A stretch of DNA of 64,000 nucleotides from an uncultured Prevotella sp. (GTDB taxonomy: Bacteria; Bacteroidota; Bacteroidia; Bacteroidales; Bacteroidaceae): positions 1-64,000 of the forward strand of contig CAMUYR010000014.1 of NCBI GenBank assembly GCA_947164965.1, read 5' to 3'. The notes below the pieces were generated by a model that was not told where the DNA came from, ran no database searches, and saw only the letters and a list, made by a program, of their open reading frames with translations. Numbering within the stretch: the first letter of the stretch is position 1; each line of letters starts with the position of its first letter. Position numbers and translations under genes: made by a program. This document shows positions 30,148 through 41,587 of the stretch, piece after piece.

Positions 30148-32607
30148 ATGGCAAAAAAGAAAACTAGTAAATCATCAGCCGACAAGCCCGCATCATCGCT
30201 CAAAGAGGCTTTAGGATTCAACAATATATTCCATAACGAACGCATCAATTTTGTACTGGGACTCTTTCTGATTTTCGTCTCGGTCTATATGTTGTGGGCT
30301 TTCGTGTCATATTTCACGACGGGAGCAGCCGACCAGAGTCTGATAGAGACGCCTCGCGATGGCGAACTATTGAATCAGAACCATGAATTCCAGAATGCCT
30401 GCGGCAGTTTGGGCGCTTATGTCTCTTGGTTCTTCATTAAGCGTTGCTTCGGTTTGGCAGCTTTTATCATCCCGTTGTTCCTCATCTTATTGGGAGTCAA
30501 CCTGATGCGAACCTACAAGATAGGCCTGCTGAAGTGGTTTATGTGCCTGGCTATTTTGATGGTCTGGGCTTCAGTAACCTTTGCTAATTTCCTGGTACCT
30601 TTCTTCGAGAGCGCCTGCTATAACCCAGGTGGAGACCACGGATTGGCTATGAGTCAGCAGATAGAAGGATTGGTCGGCACACCAGGCTTGACGGCCCTAT
30701 TGGGATTGATTGCCATCGCATTCCTTACTTATCTCAGTATGGAGACGGTCATCATTATCCGCAAGATATTCAATCCGCTTCGCTATCTGAAGAAGATTCC
30801 CATGACGATCAATGTGGGAGGCGGCGACAGTACTGACAACAACGGTATCGTAGAAGACCCGACCGTGTTTGACAATCCTCAGGCCGAAGAGATTGAGTTT
30901 GTGATGGACGACAACAAGAAAGAAGACACAGTGGAAACCATCATACCTACTCCCAAACCCGTTGACACAACTGCCGATGATGCAGATGATGACAAAGACG
31001 ACGATGTGATCATGACGGTTGATACGGGCAAGGAAGAGGAGGAAGCCAAAGGAAAGAATGTGGTTGGCAACTATGGTGACCTGTCGACACCCTACGATCC
31101 CAAGCGCGATTTGGAGAACTACCACTATCCCACCCTCGACCTGCTACAGAAGTACGAGAGCGACGGCAAGCCCTATATCGACATGCAGGAGCAGACCAGC
31201 AACAAGAATCGTATTGTGGACGTGTTGCGCAACTTCGGCGTGGAGATAAGCAGCATCAAGGCAACCGTAGGTCCTACCATCACGCTCTATGAGATTACGC
31301 CCGCTCCCGGTGTCCGTATTTCGAAGATTAAAAATCTGGAAGACGACATTGCATTGAGTCTGGCTGCCCTCGGCATTCGTATCATCGCCCCGATTCCTGG
31401 TAAGGGAACGGTAGGTATCGAGGTACCAAACGCCAAGCCCGCCACCGTATCGATGGAGTCTATCCTCAACTCGAAGAAGTTCCAGGAGACAACGATGGAG
31501 TTGCCTTGTGCCGTAGGTAAGACCATTACCAACGAAGTATTTATGTTCGACCTTGCCAAGGCGCCTCACCTGTTGGTAGCCGGTGCTACTGGTCAGGGTA
31601 AGTCGGTTGGATTGAATGCCATCATCACCTCTTTATTATATAAGAAACACCCCGCAGAGTTGAAGATAGTGCTGGTAGACCCCAAGAAGGTTGAGTTCAG
31701 CGTCTATAGCAGCATTGAGAAACACTTCCTTGCAAAGGTGCCCGATGATGGCGAAGAACCTATCATCACCGACGTCACCAAGGTGATCCGCACGCTGAAC
31801 TCGCTGTGTAAGGAGATGGATACCCGTTACGACCTGCTGAAGATAGCACAGGCACGCAACATCAAGGAATACAACAAGAAGTTTATTGACCGTCAGCTGA
31901 ATCCTGAGCACGGCCATCGCTTCATGCCGTATATCGTCGTGGTTATCGATGAGTTCGGCGACCTGATTATGACGGCAGGCAAGGAGGTTGAGCTGCCAAT
32001 CGCACGTATTGCTCAGCTAGCCCGTGCCGTAGGTATTCACATGATTATCGCTACCCAGCGTCCTACTACGAATATCATCACAGGTACCATCAAGGCCAAC
32101 TTCCCAAGCCGCATAGCCTTCCGTGTTGGCGCCATGATTGACTCACGCACCATTCTCGACCGCCCAGGTGCTCAGCAGCTGGTAGGCCGAGGCGACATGC
32201 TCTACTTAAACGGCGGTGAGCCTGTTCGTGTTCAATGTGCCTTTGTCGATACACCTGAAGTGGAGCGCATCAACCAGTTTATTTCTTCGCAACAGGGCTA
32301 CATGTCAGCCTTCGAGCTGCCAGAGCCTGATACCGACGAGGGCGACAGCAGCGAGAGTCGCGATGTAGACATGCAACACCTTGACCCGATGTTTGAGGAT
32401 GCTGCCCGTCTGATTGTTCGTGAGCAGAGCGGCAGTACGAGCTTGATTCAGCGTAAGTTTGCTATTGGTTACAACCGTGCCGGTCGACTGATGGATCAGC
32501 TGGAGAAGGCTGGCATTGTGGGCGCCGCTCATGGTTCAAAGCCTCGTGAAGTGTTGATTATGGACGAAAACAGTCTTGAAAACTTATTAGGACAATGGAG
32601 AGGATAA
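30148..32607 (+). CDS. ftsK: DNA translocase FtsK/SpoIIIE
   Basis: N-terminal TM region; GATGQGKSVGLNAIITSLLY; IVVVIDEFGDLIMTAG; gamma domain. Confidence 0.96.
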   Translation: MAKKKTSKSSADKPASSLKEALGFNNIFHNERINFVLGLFLIFVSVYMLWAFVSYFTTGAADQSLIETPRDGELLNQNHEFQNACGSLGAYVSWFFIKRCFGLAAFIIPLFLILLGVNLMRTYKIGLLKWFMCLAILMVWASVTFANFLVPFFESACYNPGGDHGLAMSQQIEGLVGTPGLTALLGLIAIAFLTYLSMETVIIIRKIFNPLRYLKKIPMTINVGGGDSTDNNGIVEDPTVFDNPQAEEIEFVMDDNKKEDTVETIIPTPKPVDTTADDADDDKDDDVIMTVDTGKEEEEAKGKNVVGNYGDLSTPYDPKRDLENYHYPTLDLLQKYESDGKPYIDMQEQTSNKNRIVDVLRNFGVEISSIKATVGPTITLYEITPAPGVRISKIKNLEDDIALSLAALGIRIIAPIPGKGTVGIEVPNAKPATVSMESILNSKKFQETTMELPCAVGKTITNEVFMFDLAKAPHLLVAGATGQGKSVGLNAIITSLLYKKHPAELKIVLVDPKKVEFSVYSSIEKHFLAKVPDDGEEPIITDVTKVIRTLNSLCKEMDTRYDLLKIAQARNIKEYNKKFIDRQLNPEHGHRFMPYIVVVIDEFGDLIMTAGKEVELPIARIAQLARAVGIHMIIATQRPTTNIITGTIKANFPSRIAFRVGAMIDSRTILDRPGAQQLVGRGDMLYLNGGEPVRVQCAFVDTPEVERINQFISSQQGYMSAFELPEPDTDEGDSSESRDVDMQHLDPMFEDAARLIVREQSGSTSLIQRKFAIGYNRAGRLMDQLEKAGIVGAAHGSKPREVLIMDENSLENLLGQWRG

Positions 32608-33188
32608 AGATAACAATGCTCGCACTGCTCATGGCAGTGGCATCGTATGGACAGACTGCCAAGCAGGTATTGGATAAAGCTGCTGCTGTGGTGTCCAATA
32701 AGAAAGGAGCACAGGCGTCGTTCACCATCAGCGGGCAGAACATGAACGCCAGCGGAACCATCGCCATCAAAGGCAAGAAGTTTCATGCCACCACCCCGCA
32801 AGCCACTATTTGGTTTGACGGCAAGACACAATGGACCTATATGAAGAAGAACGACGAGGTTAATGTGTCGAATCCATCGGAGTCGGAGTTGGCAGCCATC
32901 AACCCCTACAACTTCATCTACATGTACAAGAACGGCTACAGTTATACGATGGAGAAAAAGGGCTCGAACTATGTGATTCATCTTAAAGCCAACGGCAAGA
33001 AGCCTATTCAGGAGATGTTCATTACAATCGGGCAGAAAACGTCAGTTCCATCACAGATCCGGATGAAGCAAAGCAAGGGTTGGACAACCATCGACATCCG
33101 CAACTTCAAGCAGGCTTCATTGTCCGATGGAATGTTCCGTTTTAACTCCAAGGACTTTCCTTCGGCTGAGGTAATCGATTTAAGATAG
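32595..33188 (+). CDS. LolA-like outer-membrane lipoprotein carrier
   Basis: Signal peptide; FHATTPQATIWFDGKTQWTYMKKNDEVNVSNPS. Confidence 0.88.
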   Translation: MERIKITMLALLMAVASYGQTAKQVLDKAAAVVSNKKGAQASFTISGQNMNASGTIAIKGKKFHATTPQATIWFDGKTQWTYMKKNDEVNVSNPSESELAAINPYNFIYMYKNGYSYTMEKKGSNYVIHLKANGKKPIQEMFITIGQKTSVPSQIRMKQSKGWTTIDIRNFKQASLSDGMFRFNSKDFPSAEVIDLR

Positions 33189-33230
33189 TATATCACACAA
33201 ACAACACAACACGTTGAATATTAATAACTT

Positions 33231-34727
33231 ATGAACAAGATACAGCTATTTTTCCTCTTACGCAAGCATACAAAACTGAGTCAGAAGCGCCATCCCATGT
33301 TCGAAGCCAACCAATATGGTAAATTCTTCGGCTATCTCTTTGCAAGCATCATGGCTGTTGAGTTTATAGCTCTTGGCACGTTTCTCGGATGGATTGCAGC
33401 CAAGGAAGGAGAGCAAGAGGTACTGCTTTATGGCATGCCCTTCATATTGCTATTAGACTTCGCCTCGCGTTTTATGACGCAGCAGACACCATTGATGCTC
33501 GTGAAGCCCTATCTGCTGACACCTATCAAGAAATATTCGGCCATCGACTGTTTCCTGATCAACCAAGTATTTGACCTCGGCAACCTGTTTTGGATGGTGA
33601 TGTTCCTGCCCTACGTCTTCATCGTGTGGTGTGGCGGATTAAGCACGTGGGCTGCTTTGGGCATGCTGTTCCTTTTGCACCTCATGGTGGTAGTCAATAG
33701 CCAGTGGTACCTGCTGGTGCGCACGCTTGTCAACCAGAGCATGTGGTGGTGGGCACTCCCCATCGCATTCTACGGAGCGATGATAGCGCCCTTCATTCTG
33801 CTTCCTGATGGCGTCGCTGATAAAGTCTTCGATTTCATTGGCAATAACATCCTGGAACCCTTTGCCTTCTCATGGTGGTCGTTTGCCCTGTTTGCCATTC
33901 TGTTCGTCATCTTTTTCATAATTAACCGCAGCTTGCAGATGCGCTTTATCTACAGCGAGATATCGAAGGTAGAGAAGACCAAGATGAAGCACGTGTCAGA
34001 GTTCAGCGCTTTGAACCGCTTCGGACAGATTGGCGAATACCTGAAGTTGGAAATCAAGAGCACTATGCGCAATAAAGCCATCCGTTCACGCTTTATCCAA
34101 GGTATCTGCTTCATCACCTTCTTCTCGCTAGCTATCGCATTCGGCAATATTTATCAAGGCGACTTTGCCCGCAACTTCCTGTGTCTCTATGCCTTTGTGT
34201 TCTTTGGAGCCGTCAATCTGACAAAGGTGATGTGTCCAGAAGGCAATTATATCGATTTGCTGATGGTTCACGAAGAAAACATCCTGAAGTTGCTGACTGC
34301 CAAGTACTATTACTATTGCGCCATCCTGTTGTTGCCCTTGCTGCTGCAGTTGCCGCCAGTCATCACGGGCCAATTCTCTATCCTGATGTTGCTGGCCTAC
34401 ATGTTCACAGCCACGGGACCTATCTATTGCATGCTTTTCCAAATGGCTGTTTATAATAAGGACACCCTACCCTTGAACGACAAGATTACCGGAAAGAACC
34501 AGATGGAAAACAAGTGGCAGGCTATTCTCTCGATGGTTACGATGTTTGCGCCTGTTGTAGTTGTTTTACTCATCGAGGCTCTTTTCAGTGCCACAACGGC
34601 TTATCTTATTCTCATCGTCATCGGCCTTGCCTTCACCTTCAGCGAGCCATATTGGATGCGTAACATTTACCAACGCATGATGACTCGCAGATATGAGAAT
34701 CTGGAAGGATTCCATGCAACGAGGTAA
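33231..34727 (+). CDS. Multi-pass membrane protein, DUF5687-like
   Basis: ~12 hydrophobic segments. Confidence 0.65.
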   Translation: MNKIQLFFLLRKHTKLSQKRHPMFEANQYGKFFGYLFASIMAVEFIALGTFLGWIAAKEGEQEVLLYGMPFILLLDFASRFMTQQTPLMLVKPYLLTPIKKYSAIDCFLINQVFDLGNLFWMVMFLPYVFIVWCGGLSTWAALGMLFLLHLMVVVNSQWYLLVRTLVNQSMWWWALPIAFYGAMIAPFILLPDGVADKVFDFIGNNILEPFAFSWWSFALFAILFVIFFIINRSLQMRFIYSEISKVEKTKMKHVSEFSALNRFGQIGEYLKLEIKSTMRNKAIRSRFIQGICFITFFSLAIAFGNIYQGDFARNFLCLYAFVFFGAVNLTKVMCPEGNYIDLLMVHEENILKLLTAKYYYYCAILLLPLLLQLPPVITGQFSILMLLAYMFTATGPIYCMLFQMAVYNKDTLPLNDKITGKNQMENKWQAILSMVTMFAPVVVVLLIEALFSATTAYLILIVIGLAFTFSEPYWMRNIYQRMMTRRYENLEGFHATR

Positions 34728-34747
34728 GTGAAAAGTGAAAAGTGAAA
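34727..34747 (+). repeat. (AGTGAAA)x3 tandem repeat
   Basis: Direct reading at the gene's stop codon. Confidence 0.9.
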
Positions 34748-34766
34748 AATTCGCTACCGCCCAAAA

Positions 34767-35237
34767 ATGAAAACTGTTCTGATTCAGGTTGGTAAGACGG
34801 TCAATAAGCACTTCATAGCTTGTATTAATGACTATGTGGAACGCATCAGTCACTACATGCCTTTCGAAGTGGTGACCATTCCCGAACTGAAAAACACCAA
34901 GAAGCTCAGTGAGGAACAGCAGAAAGAGGCCGAAGGAGAACTGATTCTGAAACAGCTGCAACCTTCGGACACCGTCGTCTTGCTTGATGAGCACGGACGC
35001 GAATATCGCAGCGTGGACTTTGCCCGTTGGCTCGAACAGAAACAGCAGACAGCCCGTCGCCTCGTCTTCATTATCGGAGGCCCTTACGGCTTCTCGCAAG
35101 CTGTTTATCAGCGTGCCAACGAACAGTTGTCGCTATCGAAAATGACGTTTTCCCACCAAATGATACGCCTCACCTTTACCGAACAGCTTTATCGGGCTTG
35201 TACTATTATTAAAGGTGAGCCGTATCATCATGAATAG
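34767..35237 (+). CDS. rlmH: 23S rRNA (pseudouridine1915-N3)-methyltransferase
   Basis: LDEHGREYRSVDFARWL ... FIIGGPYGFSQAVYQRAN ... MTFSHQMIRLTFTEQLYRA. Confidence 0.96.
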   Translation: MKTVLIQVGKTVNKHFIACINDYVERISHYMPFEVVTIPELKNTKKLSEEQQKEAEGELILKQLQPSDTVVLLDEHGREYRSVDFARWLEQKQQTARRLVFIIGGPYGFSQAVYQRANEQLSLSKMTFSHQMIRLTFTEQLYRACTIIKGEPYHHE

Positions 35238-37528
35238 AACAAGCTTCCTATCTGGTAGAACAGGGCCGAAACCACCCAAGCCAATCCTGTGGTGTAAAGT
35301 GCTGCAAACATAGCCCAGCGCCAAGAACCGCTCTCGTTTTTGATGGCCACAATCGTAGCAATGCAGGGGAAATAGATGAGCACGAACAACAGGAAGCTAT
35401 AGGCTACTAACGGCGTGAAATCGAAAGCTGCCTCGCCATACAACACACCAATCGTTGAAGCTACAATCTCCTTGGCCCCAACACCAGCTATCAGGCTGAC
35501 ATCCAGTCGCCAGTTGAAGCCTTGGGGCACGAACAATGGTTCTATCGCTTTTCCCAACATGCCAATAAAGCTCTCTTCCAACGATTCTGCAACACCTGAT
35601 GTTCCAAAGTATCCTAATGCCCAAACAATGATTGATGCCACGAGAATCACACCACCCATCTTCTTCAAATACTGCTTTCCTTTTTCCCAAGTATGACGAA
35701 ATATAGCCTTTGCTGTCGGGAAACGGTAAGGAGGCAGTTCCATCACGAAAGGCGTGTCTTCGCCTTTAATAACGAAAGTGCTCAGCAGACGGGAAACGAT
35801 GACAGAAAGCACTATGCCGATGAAATAGAGCGAAATCATCACCAGGCTCTGATACTTCACAGCAAAAAATGCGCCTGTGATCATGATGTATATAGGCAGT
35901 CTGGCCGAGCACGACATCAAAGGCAACACCAGCATTGTAATCAGTCTCGAACGACGGCTCTCAACTGTTCTGGTAGCCATCACTGCCGGCACGTTACAGC
36001 CAAAGCCCATGATTAATGGGATAAACGACTTGCCGTGCAATCCCATGCCGTGCATCAATTTATCCATGATGAATGCCGCACGAGCCATATAGCCCGAGTC
36101 TTCCATTATAGATATAAATGTGTAGAGAATTAATATCTGCGGCAGGAAGACGATTACCGAACCGACACCGGCAATAATACCGTCAACCAGCATTGCTTTC
36201 AGCGGACCGTCACTCATCGTGTCTCCAATCAGCTCACCCAGCCAACTTACGCCAGCATCAATCCAATCCATCGGGTATTGACCTAGGGTAAAGGTCACTT
36301 CGAACATCAGAAACAGCAGGGCAAAGAAGATGGGGAATCCCAACCAGCGATTGGTAATGAGCGCGTCAAGTCGGTGCGTCACTTGATAAGTGTTTTCTTT
36401 CTGTCCCACCTTATAGCCGGCCTCTTGCAAAGCACCACGTACAAAGCCGTATTTGGCGTCCATGATGGCTGTCTCAGAATCTTCTCCAGTCTCTTCCTTC
36501 ACACGATGCACCGCCACATCACGAGCTTCAATAATCTGCTGTGCCTCGGGCAAAGCCGTAATCACACGTTCTGCCTCCGTATCTTTCTCCAGCAGTTTCA
36601 ATGCCAGCCAACGGGTGCTGTAACGCAATCGCAGCAAGTCGTTGCCCTTCAGGAATTTCTGAATATTTGCGATTCCTTGTTCTATCTCATGACCGTGATT
36701 GATGTGGATGTGACGATAGTAGTTGTCGTGACCCTCCTGACTTTCAAAAATATGAATCACCTCTCGCAACAAATCCTGCAGTCCCCTACCCGTCTTAAAC
36801 GACGTTGGCACCATCGGCATACCCATTAGCGAACTCAGCGTGTCGATGTCCAGATGATCGCCTCGGCGCTCCGTTTCATCAAACATATTCAGCGCGCACA
36901 CCACTCTGAGGTGCATGTCCATCAGCTGAGTCGTCAGATAAAGATTGCGCTCTAAGTTGGAAGAGTCGATGACGTTGATAATTACATCAGGCGTCTCTTC
37001 CACCAGTTGTTTTCTTACATAGAGTTCCTCAGGCGAATAAGCCGTCAGTGAATAAGTGCCAGGCAGGTCAACGAGCTTCAGATGATAGCCCTCAAAGTCG
37101 GCATAGCCCTCTTTGGCATCGACGGTTACACCACTATAATTACCCACGCGCTCGTGCGCGCCCGAAGCAAAATTGAAAAGCGATGTCTTACCACAGTTGG
37201 GATTTCCAACGAGAGCAACGTTGATGGTATGGCGGGCGGAATGAGTCGCGTAATGAGCCGCCGTCGACACGTTTTGCGGTTCGGTAATGTCGGCAGCCTC
37301 GCTTTCATCCTGACTCACCTCTATCTGTTCGGCTTCCTGGCGTCGAAGGCTCACCTCATATCCCATTACCTTATATTTCACAGGATCCTGCAAGGGAGCA
37401 CTCTGCAACACATCTACGCGTTGCCCCTTGATAAATCCCATTTCCACAATACGCTTGCGGAAACCTCCGTGTCCTTTTACCTTGACGATAAACGCTTCGT
37501 CGCCCGTCTTCAATTCAGAGAGTCTCAT
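35228..37528 (-). CDS. feoB: Ferrous iron transporter, FeoA-FeoB fusion
   Basis: N-terminal FeoA-like SH3 (MRLSELKTGDEAFIVKVKGHGGFRKRIVEMGFIKG), then GNPNCGKTSLFN G1 and Gate domains. Confidence 0.94.
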   Translation of the reverse strand: MRLSELKTGDEAFIVKVKGHGGFRKRIVEMGFIKGQRVDVLQSAPLQDPVKYKVMGYEVSLRRQEAEQIEVSQDESEAADITEPQNVSTAAHYATHSARHTINVALVGNPNCGKTSLFNFASGAHERVGNYSGVTVDAKEGYADFEGYHLKLVDLPGTYSLTAYSPEELYVRKQLVEETPDVIINVIDSSNLERNLYLTTQLMDMHLRVVCALNMFDETERRGDHLDIDTLSSLMGMPMVPTSFKTGRGLQDLLREVIHIFESQEGHDNYYRHIHINHGHEIEQGIANIQKFLKGNDLLRLRYSTRWLALKLLEKDTEAERVITALPEAQQIIEARDVAVHRVKEETGEDSETAIMDAKYGFVRGALQEAGYKVGQKENTYQVTHRLDALITNRWLGFPIFFALLFLMFEVTFTLGQYPMDWIDAGVSWLGELIGDTMSDGPLKAMLVDGIIAGVGSVIVFLPQILILYTFISIMEDSGYMARAAFIMDKLMHGMGLHGKSFIPLIMGFGCNVPAVMATRTVESRRSRLITMLVLPLMSCSARLPIYIMITGAFFAVKYQSLVMISLYFIGIVLSVIVSRLLSTFVIKGEDTPFVMELPPYRFPTAKAIFRHTWEKGKQYLKKMGGVILVASIIVWALGYFGTSGVAESLEESFIGMLGKAIEPLFVPQGFNWRLDVSLIAGVGAKEIVASTIGVLYGEAAFDFTPLVAYSFLLFVLIYFPCIATIVAIKNESGSWRWAMFAALYTTGLAWVVSALFYQIGSLFYS

Positions 37529-37614
37529 TCTTTATCTTTTTATTTGCGTGCAAAGGTAGCAAATAAAAACCATAAAGACGAATATTTTTGTGCAAATACC
37601 TAAAAATGATGATG

Positions 37615-38307
37615 TTATTCTAATGGCTTCACGAATTTCATCTCGTGAAGAATGCGCTTCTGGCGTTTCAACATATAGCCCGACGGCTTAGCTGAATTGA
37701 AACGACGGGGATTGGGCAGCGTGGCAGCAATCAGTGCACATTGCGGCTTGGTCAGCTTGTCGGCAGTCGTATTAAAATGCCATTCTGCCACTGCATCGGC
37801 ACCATAGATTCCGTTGCCCATTTCGATAGAATTAAGATAGACTTCCATAATGCGTTGCTTCGACCACATCAGCTCAATCAACGCAGTAAAATACACCTCA
37901 AGACCTTTGCGCGTCCATGAACGACCAGGCCACAGAAACACGTTCTTGGCCGTTTGCTGCGAAATGGTCGAAGCCCCCAGTTTTCTCTTTTCCGGATGCT
38001 TCATATTTCGCATAGCGGCATGTTCTATGGCTTTATAATCGAAGCCGTTATGCTCTAAGAATCGGGCATCTTCAGAAGCCATCACCGCCAACGACAGCGA
38101 GGGCGATATTTCTTCCAGCGGAACCCAGTGGTGGTGCAACGTCATCTCCTGGCCTGCCGACACCTGCTGTCCCAGACGGATAAACATGAGAGGCGTGAAG
38201 TAGACGGGCAACCAGCGCAGGGCTACCACAGAAAGGATAGTGGAGGCAAAGAATGCCACCACTATCCATATGATTACTTTCTTAATGAAAGCGCGGATTT
38301 TCTTCAT
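37615..38307 (-). CDS. mtgA: Monofunctional biosynthetic peptidoglycan transglycosylase
   Basis: [22 protein letters not shown] ... [21 protein letters not shown]. Confidence 0.94.
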   Translation of the reverse strand: MKKIRAFIKKVIIWIVVAFFASTILSVVALRWLPVYFTPLMFIRLGQQVSAGQEMTLHHHWVPLEEISPSLSLAVMASEDARFLEHNGFDYKAIEHAAMRNMKHPEKRKLGASTISQQTAKNVFLWPGRSWTRKGLEVYFTALIELMWSKQRIMEVYLNSIEMGNGIYGADAVAEWHFNTTADKLTKPQCALIAATLPNPRRFNSAKPSGYMLKRQKRILHEMKFVKPLE

Positions 38308-38348
38308 ATATTCTGGCTAACAGCGAACTGCTAACAGCTAACCGCCAA

Positions 38349-39008
38349 TTAGTTAGCCTGCGACTGAGCAGCCTGAATCATCTGCTGAGAAGCATACATG
38401 TAAACCTCAACGCGACGATTCTGCTGACGGCCAGCCTCGGTAGAGTTGTCGGCAACGGGATTCTTTGAACCCTGACCGTCTACTACCTTAATGTTGCTTA
38501 CGCCCTGGTTAACCAAGCTCTTCTGAACGGCCTGAGCACGCTTCTTTGACAGAGGATTGTTGATGGCGTCAGAACCAGTGCTGTCGGTATGACCGTAAAT
38601 GGCCACATCCATGTCGCTGTTCTTCTTCAGCACGTCAGCAATCTGCTTGATAGAGTTTTGAGATGTAGCGTTCAGGTCAGACTTACCGGTAGCAAACAAG
38701 ATACCAGAATCGAATGAAACCTTCACAGCGTCCAAGCCGTTAGCATCCTTAACGGTCTCAACCTTTGCGTTCTGAACCTTAGCGGCTTCTGCCTTAGCTT
38801 TGTCCATGCGGTTACCAATGACGGCACCGACACCAGCGCCTACAGCACCACCGACAACAGCACCAACGGCTGTGTTACCAGCAATTGCGCCAATAATTCC
38901 ACCTAACACAGCACCGCCACCGGCACCAACACCTGCGCCTTTCTGAGTATTGTTACAAGCGAACAACAAACCCACGCAAAGCAGCAAAGAAACAATTTTT
39001 GTCTTCAT
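38349..39008 (-). CDS. OmpA-family lipoprotein with glycine zipper
   Basis: LFACNN lipobox; Gly-rich GAGVGAGGGAVLGGIIGAIAG; YGHTDSTGSDAINNPLSKKRAQAV; start revised. Confidence 0.92.
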   Translation of the reverse strand: MKTKIVSLLLCVGLLFACNNTQKGAGVGAGGGAVLGGIIGAIAGNTAVGAVVGGAVGAGVGAVIGNRMDKAKAEAAKVQNAKVETVKDANGLDAVKVSFDSGILFATGKSDLNATSQNSIKQIADVLKKNSDMDVAIYGHTDSTGSDAINNPLSKKRAQAVQKSLVNQGVSNIKVVDGQGSKNPVADNSTEAGRQQNRRVEVYMYASQQMIQAAQSQAN

Positions 39009-39100
39009 AATCTTATTATTTAAAAGTGAAACATTCAATTTTCGGATGCAAATATAGAAAATAATTATCAAATAACAATTGAAAATTCTCATTTATTTTG

Positions 39101-39108
39101 TACCTTTG
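39101..39108 (+). promoter_or_regulatory. -7 box TACCTTTG for proS
   Basis: TAnnTTTG 30 bp upstream of ATG. Confidence 0.55.
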
Positions 39109-39137
39109 CAGCAAAATTTAAGAAAACGTACAAAAAT

Positions 39138-40613
39138 ATGGCAAAAGAATTAAAAGATTTAACGAAAAGGGCTGATAACTACAGTCAGTGGTACAACGAT
39201 CTTGTGGTGAAGGCCGACCTGGCAGAGCAGTCAGCTGTTCGCGGCTGTATGGTAATCAAGCCTTACGGCTACGCTATTTGGGAAAAGATGCAGCAGCAAC
39301 TGGACAAGATGTTCAAGGAGACGGGCGCTCAGAATGCCTACTTCCCCCTGTTGATTCCCAAGTCATTTCTCTCTCGCGAGGCCGAACACGTCGAGGGTTT
39401 CGCCAAAGAGGCTGCCGTCGTCACTCACTATCGTCTGAAGGCTGCCGATGGCGGCGTGGTCGTTGACCCTGCTGCTAAGTTGGAAGAAGAGCTGATTATC
39501 CGCCCCACTTCGGAGACGATTATCTGGAACACCTATAAGAACTGGATTCAGTCATGGCGCGACCTGCCCCTGATGTGCAATCAGTGGTGTAACGTCATGC
39601 GTTGGGAGATGCGCACGCGTCCTTTCCTCCGCACTTCTGAGTTCCTGTGGCAGGAAGGTCACACCGCTCATGCTACCCGCGAGGAGGCTGAAGAGGAAGC
39701 CAAGAAGATGCTGAAGGTTTATGCCAAGTTTGCTGAGGAATGGATGGCCGTTCCCGTATTACAGGGTGTGAAGAGCGAGACCGAGCGCTTTGCCGGTGCT
39801 CTCGACACTTACACCATCGAGGCTATGATGCAAGACGGCAAGGCACTGCAGAGTGGTACCAGCCACTTCCTCGGTCAGAACTTCGCCAAGGCTTTCGAGG
39901 TGACCTATCTTAATAAGGAGAACAAGCCCGAGTACGTCTGGGCAACATCGTGGGGTGTTTCTACCCGACTGATCGGCGCGCTCATCATGACGCACTCCGA
40001 CGACAACGGACTGGTATTGCCTCCACGCTTGGCTCCTATCCAGGTTGTCATCATTCCTATTGCTAACAAGCCCGAACAGCTGGAGCAGGTGAACAGCGCC
40101 GTACAGCCTATCATCGAGAAGCTGCGCAATGCCGGCATCAGCGTGAAGTTCGACGATGCCGACAATAAGCGCCCGGGCTTCAAGTTTGCCGACTACGAGC
40201 TGAAGGGTGTTCCCGTGCGCCTGGTACTTGGTGCCCGCGACTTGGAGAACGGTACTATTGAGGTGATGCGCCGTGACACCTTGGAGAAAGAGACCCGTTC
40301 TATCGATGGAATCGCAGAATATGTTGAGCAGTTGCTTGAGGACATCCAAAAGAACATCTTCGAGAAGGCCCGCAAGTATCGCGACGACCGCGTCTACGAG
40401 TGCGACAACTACGAGGAGTTCAAGGAGCGCGTCAAGGACGGCGGCTTTTTCCTCTGCCACTGGGACGGCACCGCTGAGACCGAGGCACAGATCAAGGAAG
40501 AGACGCAGGCAACCATCCGCTGCGTGCCGTTTGCCTACGAGCAGACGCCCGGCACCGATATGGTCAGCGGCAAGCCCGCCAAACATCGTGTTATTATAGC
40601 CCGCAGTTACTAA
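39138..40613 (+). CDS. proS: Proline--tRNA ligase (ProS type 3)
   Basis: [59 protein letters not shown]. Confidence 0.97.
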   Translation: MAKELKDLTKRADNYSQWYNDLVVKADLAEQSAVRGCMVIKPYGYAIWEKMQQQLDKMFKETGAQNAYFPLLIPKSFLSREAEHVEGFAKEAAVVTHYRLKAADGGVVVDPAAKLEEELIIRPTSETIIWNTYKNWIQSWRDLPLMCNQWCNVMRWEMRTRPFLRTSEFLWQEGHTAHATREEAEEEAKKMLKVYAKFAEEWMAVPVLQGVKSETERFAGALDTYTIEAMMQDGKALQSGTSHFLGQNFAKAFEVTYLNKENKPEYVWATSWGVSTRLIGALIMTHSDDNGLVLPPRLAPIQVVIIPIANKPEQLEQVNSAVQPIIEKLRNAGISVKFDDADNKRPGFKFADYELKGVPVRLVLGARDLENGTIEVMRRDTLEKETRSIDGIAEYVEQLLEDIQKNIFEKARKYRDDRVYECDNYEEFKERVKDGGFFLCHWDGTAETEAQIKEETQATIRCVPFAYEQTPGTDMVSGKPAKHRVIIARSY

Positions 40614-40639
40614 ACTAACCCCTATAACACTAAACGAAT

Positions 40640-41182
40640 ATGAAAGAACTGAAAGGAACAAAGACAGAGAAGAATCTGCAGGAGGCTTTTGCCGGTGAGA
40701 GCCAGGCACGTAACAAATACACCTACTGGGCATCGAAGGCCAAGAAGGACGGTTACGTACAGATAGCAGCTATCTTTGAGGAGACTGCCGCCAACGAGAA
40801 AGAGCACGCCAAGATGTGGTTCAAACTGCTGGAGGGCGGTGCCATCAAGTCGACACCAGAGAATCTGGAGGCCGCTGCCAGTGGCGAGAACTTCGAGTGG
40901 ACCGACATGTACGCCCGCATGGCACAGGAGGCTCGCGAGGAAGGCTTCGACGAGATTGCCGAGAAGTTTGAGGGTGTAGCCAAAATCGAGAAGGAACACG
41001 AAGAGCGCTATCGCAAGTTGCTCGATAATATTAAAAAGGAACGCGTGTTCTCGAAGGACGGCGACGTCATCTGGCAATGCTCTAACTGCGGCCACATCGT
41101 TGTCGGCAAGAAAGCACCCGATGAGTGCCCCGTCTGCAACCATCCGCAGGCCTACTTCCAGGTGAAGGCAGAAAACTATTAA
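40640..41182 (+). CDS. Rubrerythrin
   Basis: [24 protein letters not shown]-terminal rubredoxin [29 protein letters not shown]. Confidence 0.96.
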   Translation: MKELKGTKTEKNLQEAFAGESQARNKYTYWASKAKKDGYVQIAAIFEETAANEKEHAKMWFKLLEGGAIKSTPENLEAAASGENFEWTDMYARMAQEAREEGFDEIAEKFEGVAKIEKEHEERYRKLLDNIKKERVFSKDGDVIWQCSNCGHIVVGKKAPDECPVCNHPQAYFQVKAENY

Positions 41183-41190
41183 TTGGATAA

Positions 41191-41225
41191 AAGGAGATAG
41201 CCGCTTTTCAGCGGCTATCTTCCTT
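41191..41225. terminator. Bidirectional terminator between rubrerythrin and panD
   Basis: AAGGAGATAGCCGCttttcaGCGGCTATCTTCCTT. Confidence 0.8.
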
Positions 41226-41229
41226 TATT

Positions 41230-41574
41230 TTACAGGCTGTTTCCCGCTTTCGGAAACACCACCGTAGGCTTAAACTGCTTGGCCTCTTCGAAATCCATGA
41301 GCGCATACGATATGATGATAACCACATCGCCCACCTGCACTCTGCGCGCTGCCGCTCCGTTCAGGCAGATGCAGCCCGAGCCACGCTCACCTTTTATGAT
41401 ATAAGTCTCAAACCGTTCACCGTTGTTGTTGTCCAACACCTGCACTTTCTCGCCGGCTATCAGATTGGCAGCATCCATCAAGTCCTCGTCAATGGTAATA
41501 CTGCCCATATAGTTCAGATTAGCCTCTGTCACCGTCACGCAGTGCAGCTTCGACTTCATTACTTCTATCATCAT
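41230..41574 (-). CDS. panD: Aspartate 1-decarboxylase
   Basis: [29 protein letters not shown] (GS cleavage site); start revised. Confidence 0.95.
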   Translation of the reverse strand: MMIEVMKSKLHCVTVTEANLNYMGSITIDEDLMDAANLIAGEKVQVLDNNNGERFETYIIKGERGSGCICLNGAAARRVQVGDVVIIISYALMDFEEAKQFKPTVVFPKAGNSL

Positions 41575-41587
41575 CTCTTCCAGCGGT

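Noticed and set aside
34727-34747. (AGTGAAA)3 as a possible phase-variation tract
   Set aside because: Lies after the stop codon and not obviously in a promoter; listed only as a repeat
35228-37528. FeoA-FeoB fusion as novel
   Set aside because: Fused FeoAB is, to my knowledge, common in Bacteroidetes
39759-40733. 324-aa antisense ORF opposite proS
   Set aside because: Shadow ORF of a strongly conserved gene; no recognisable motifs
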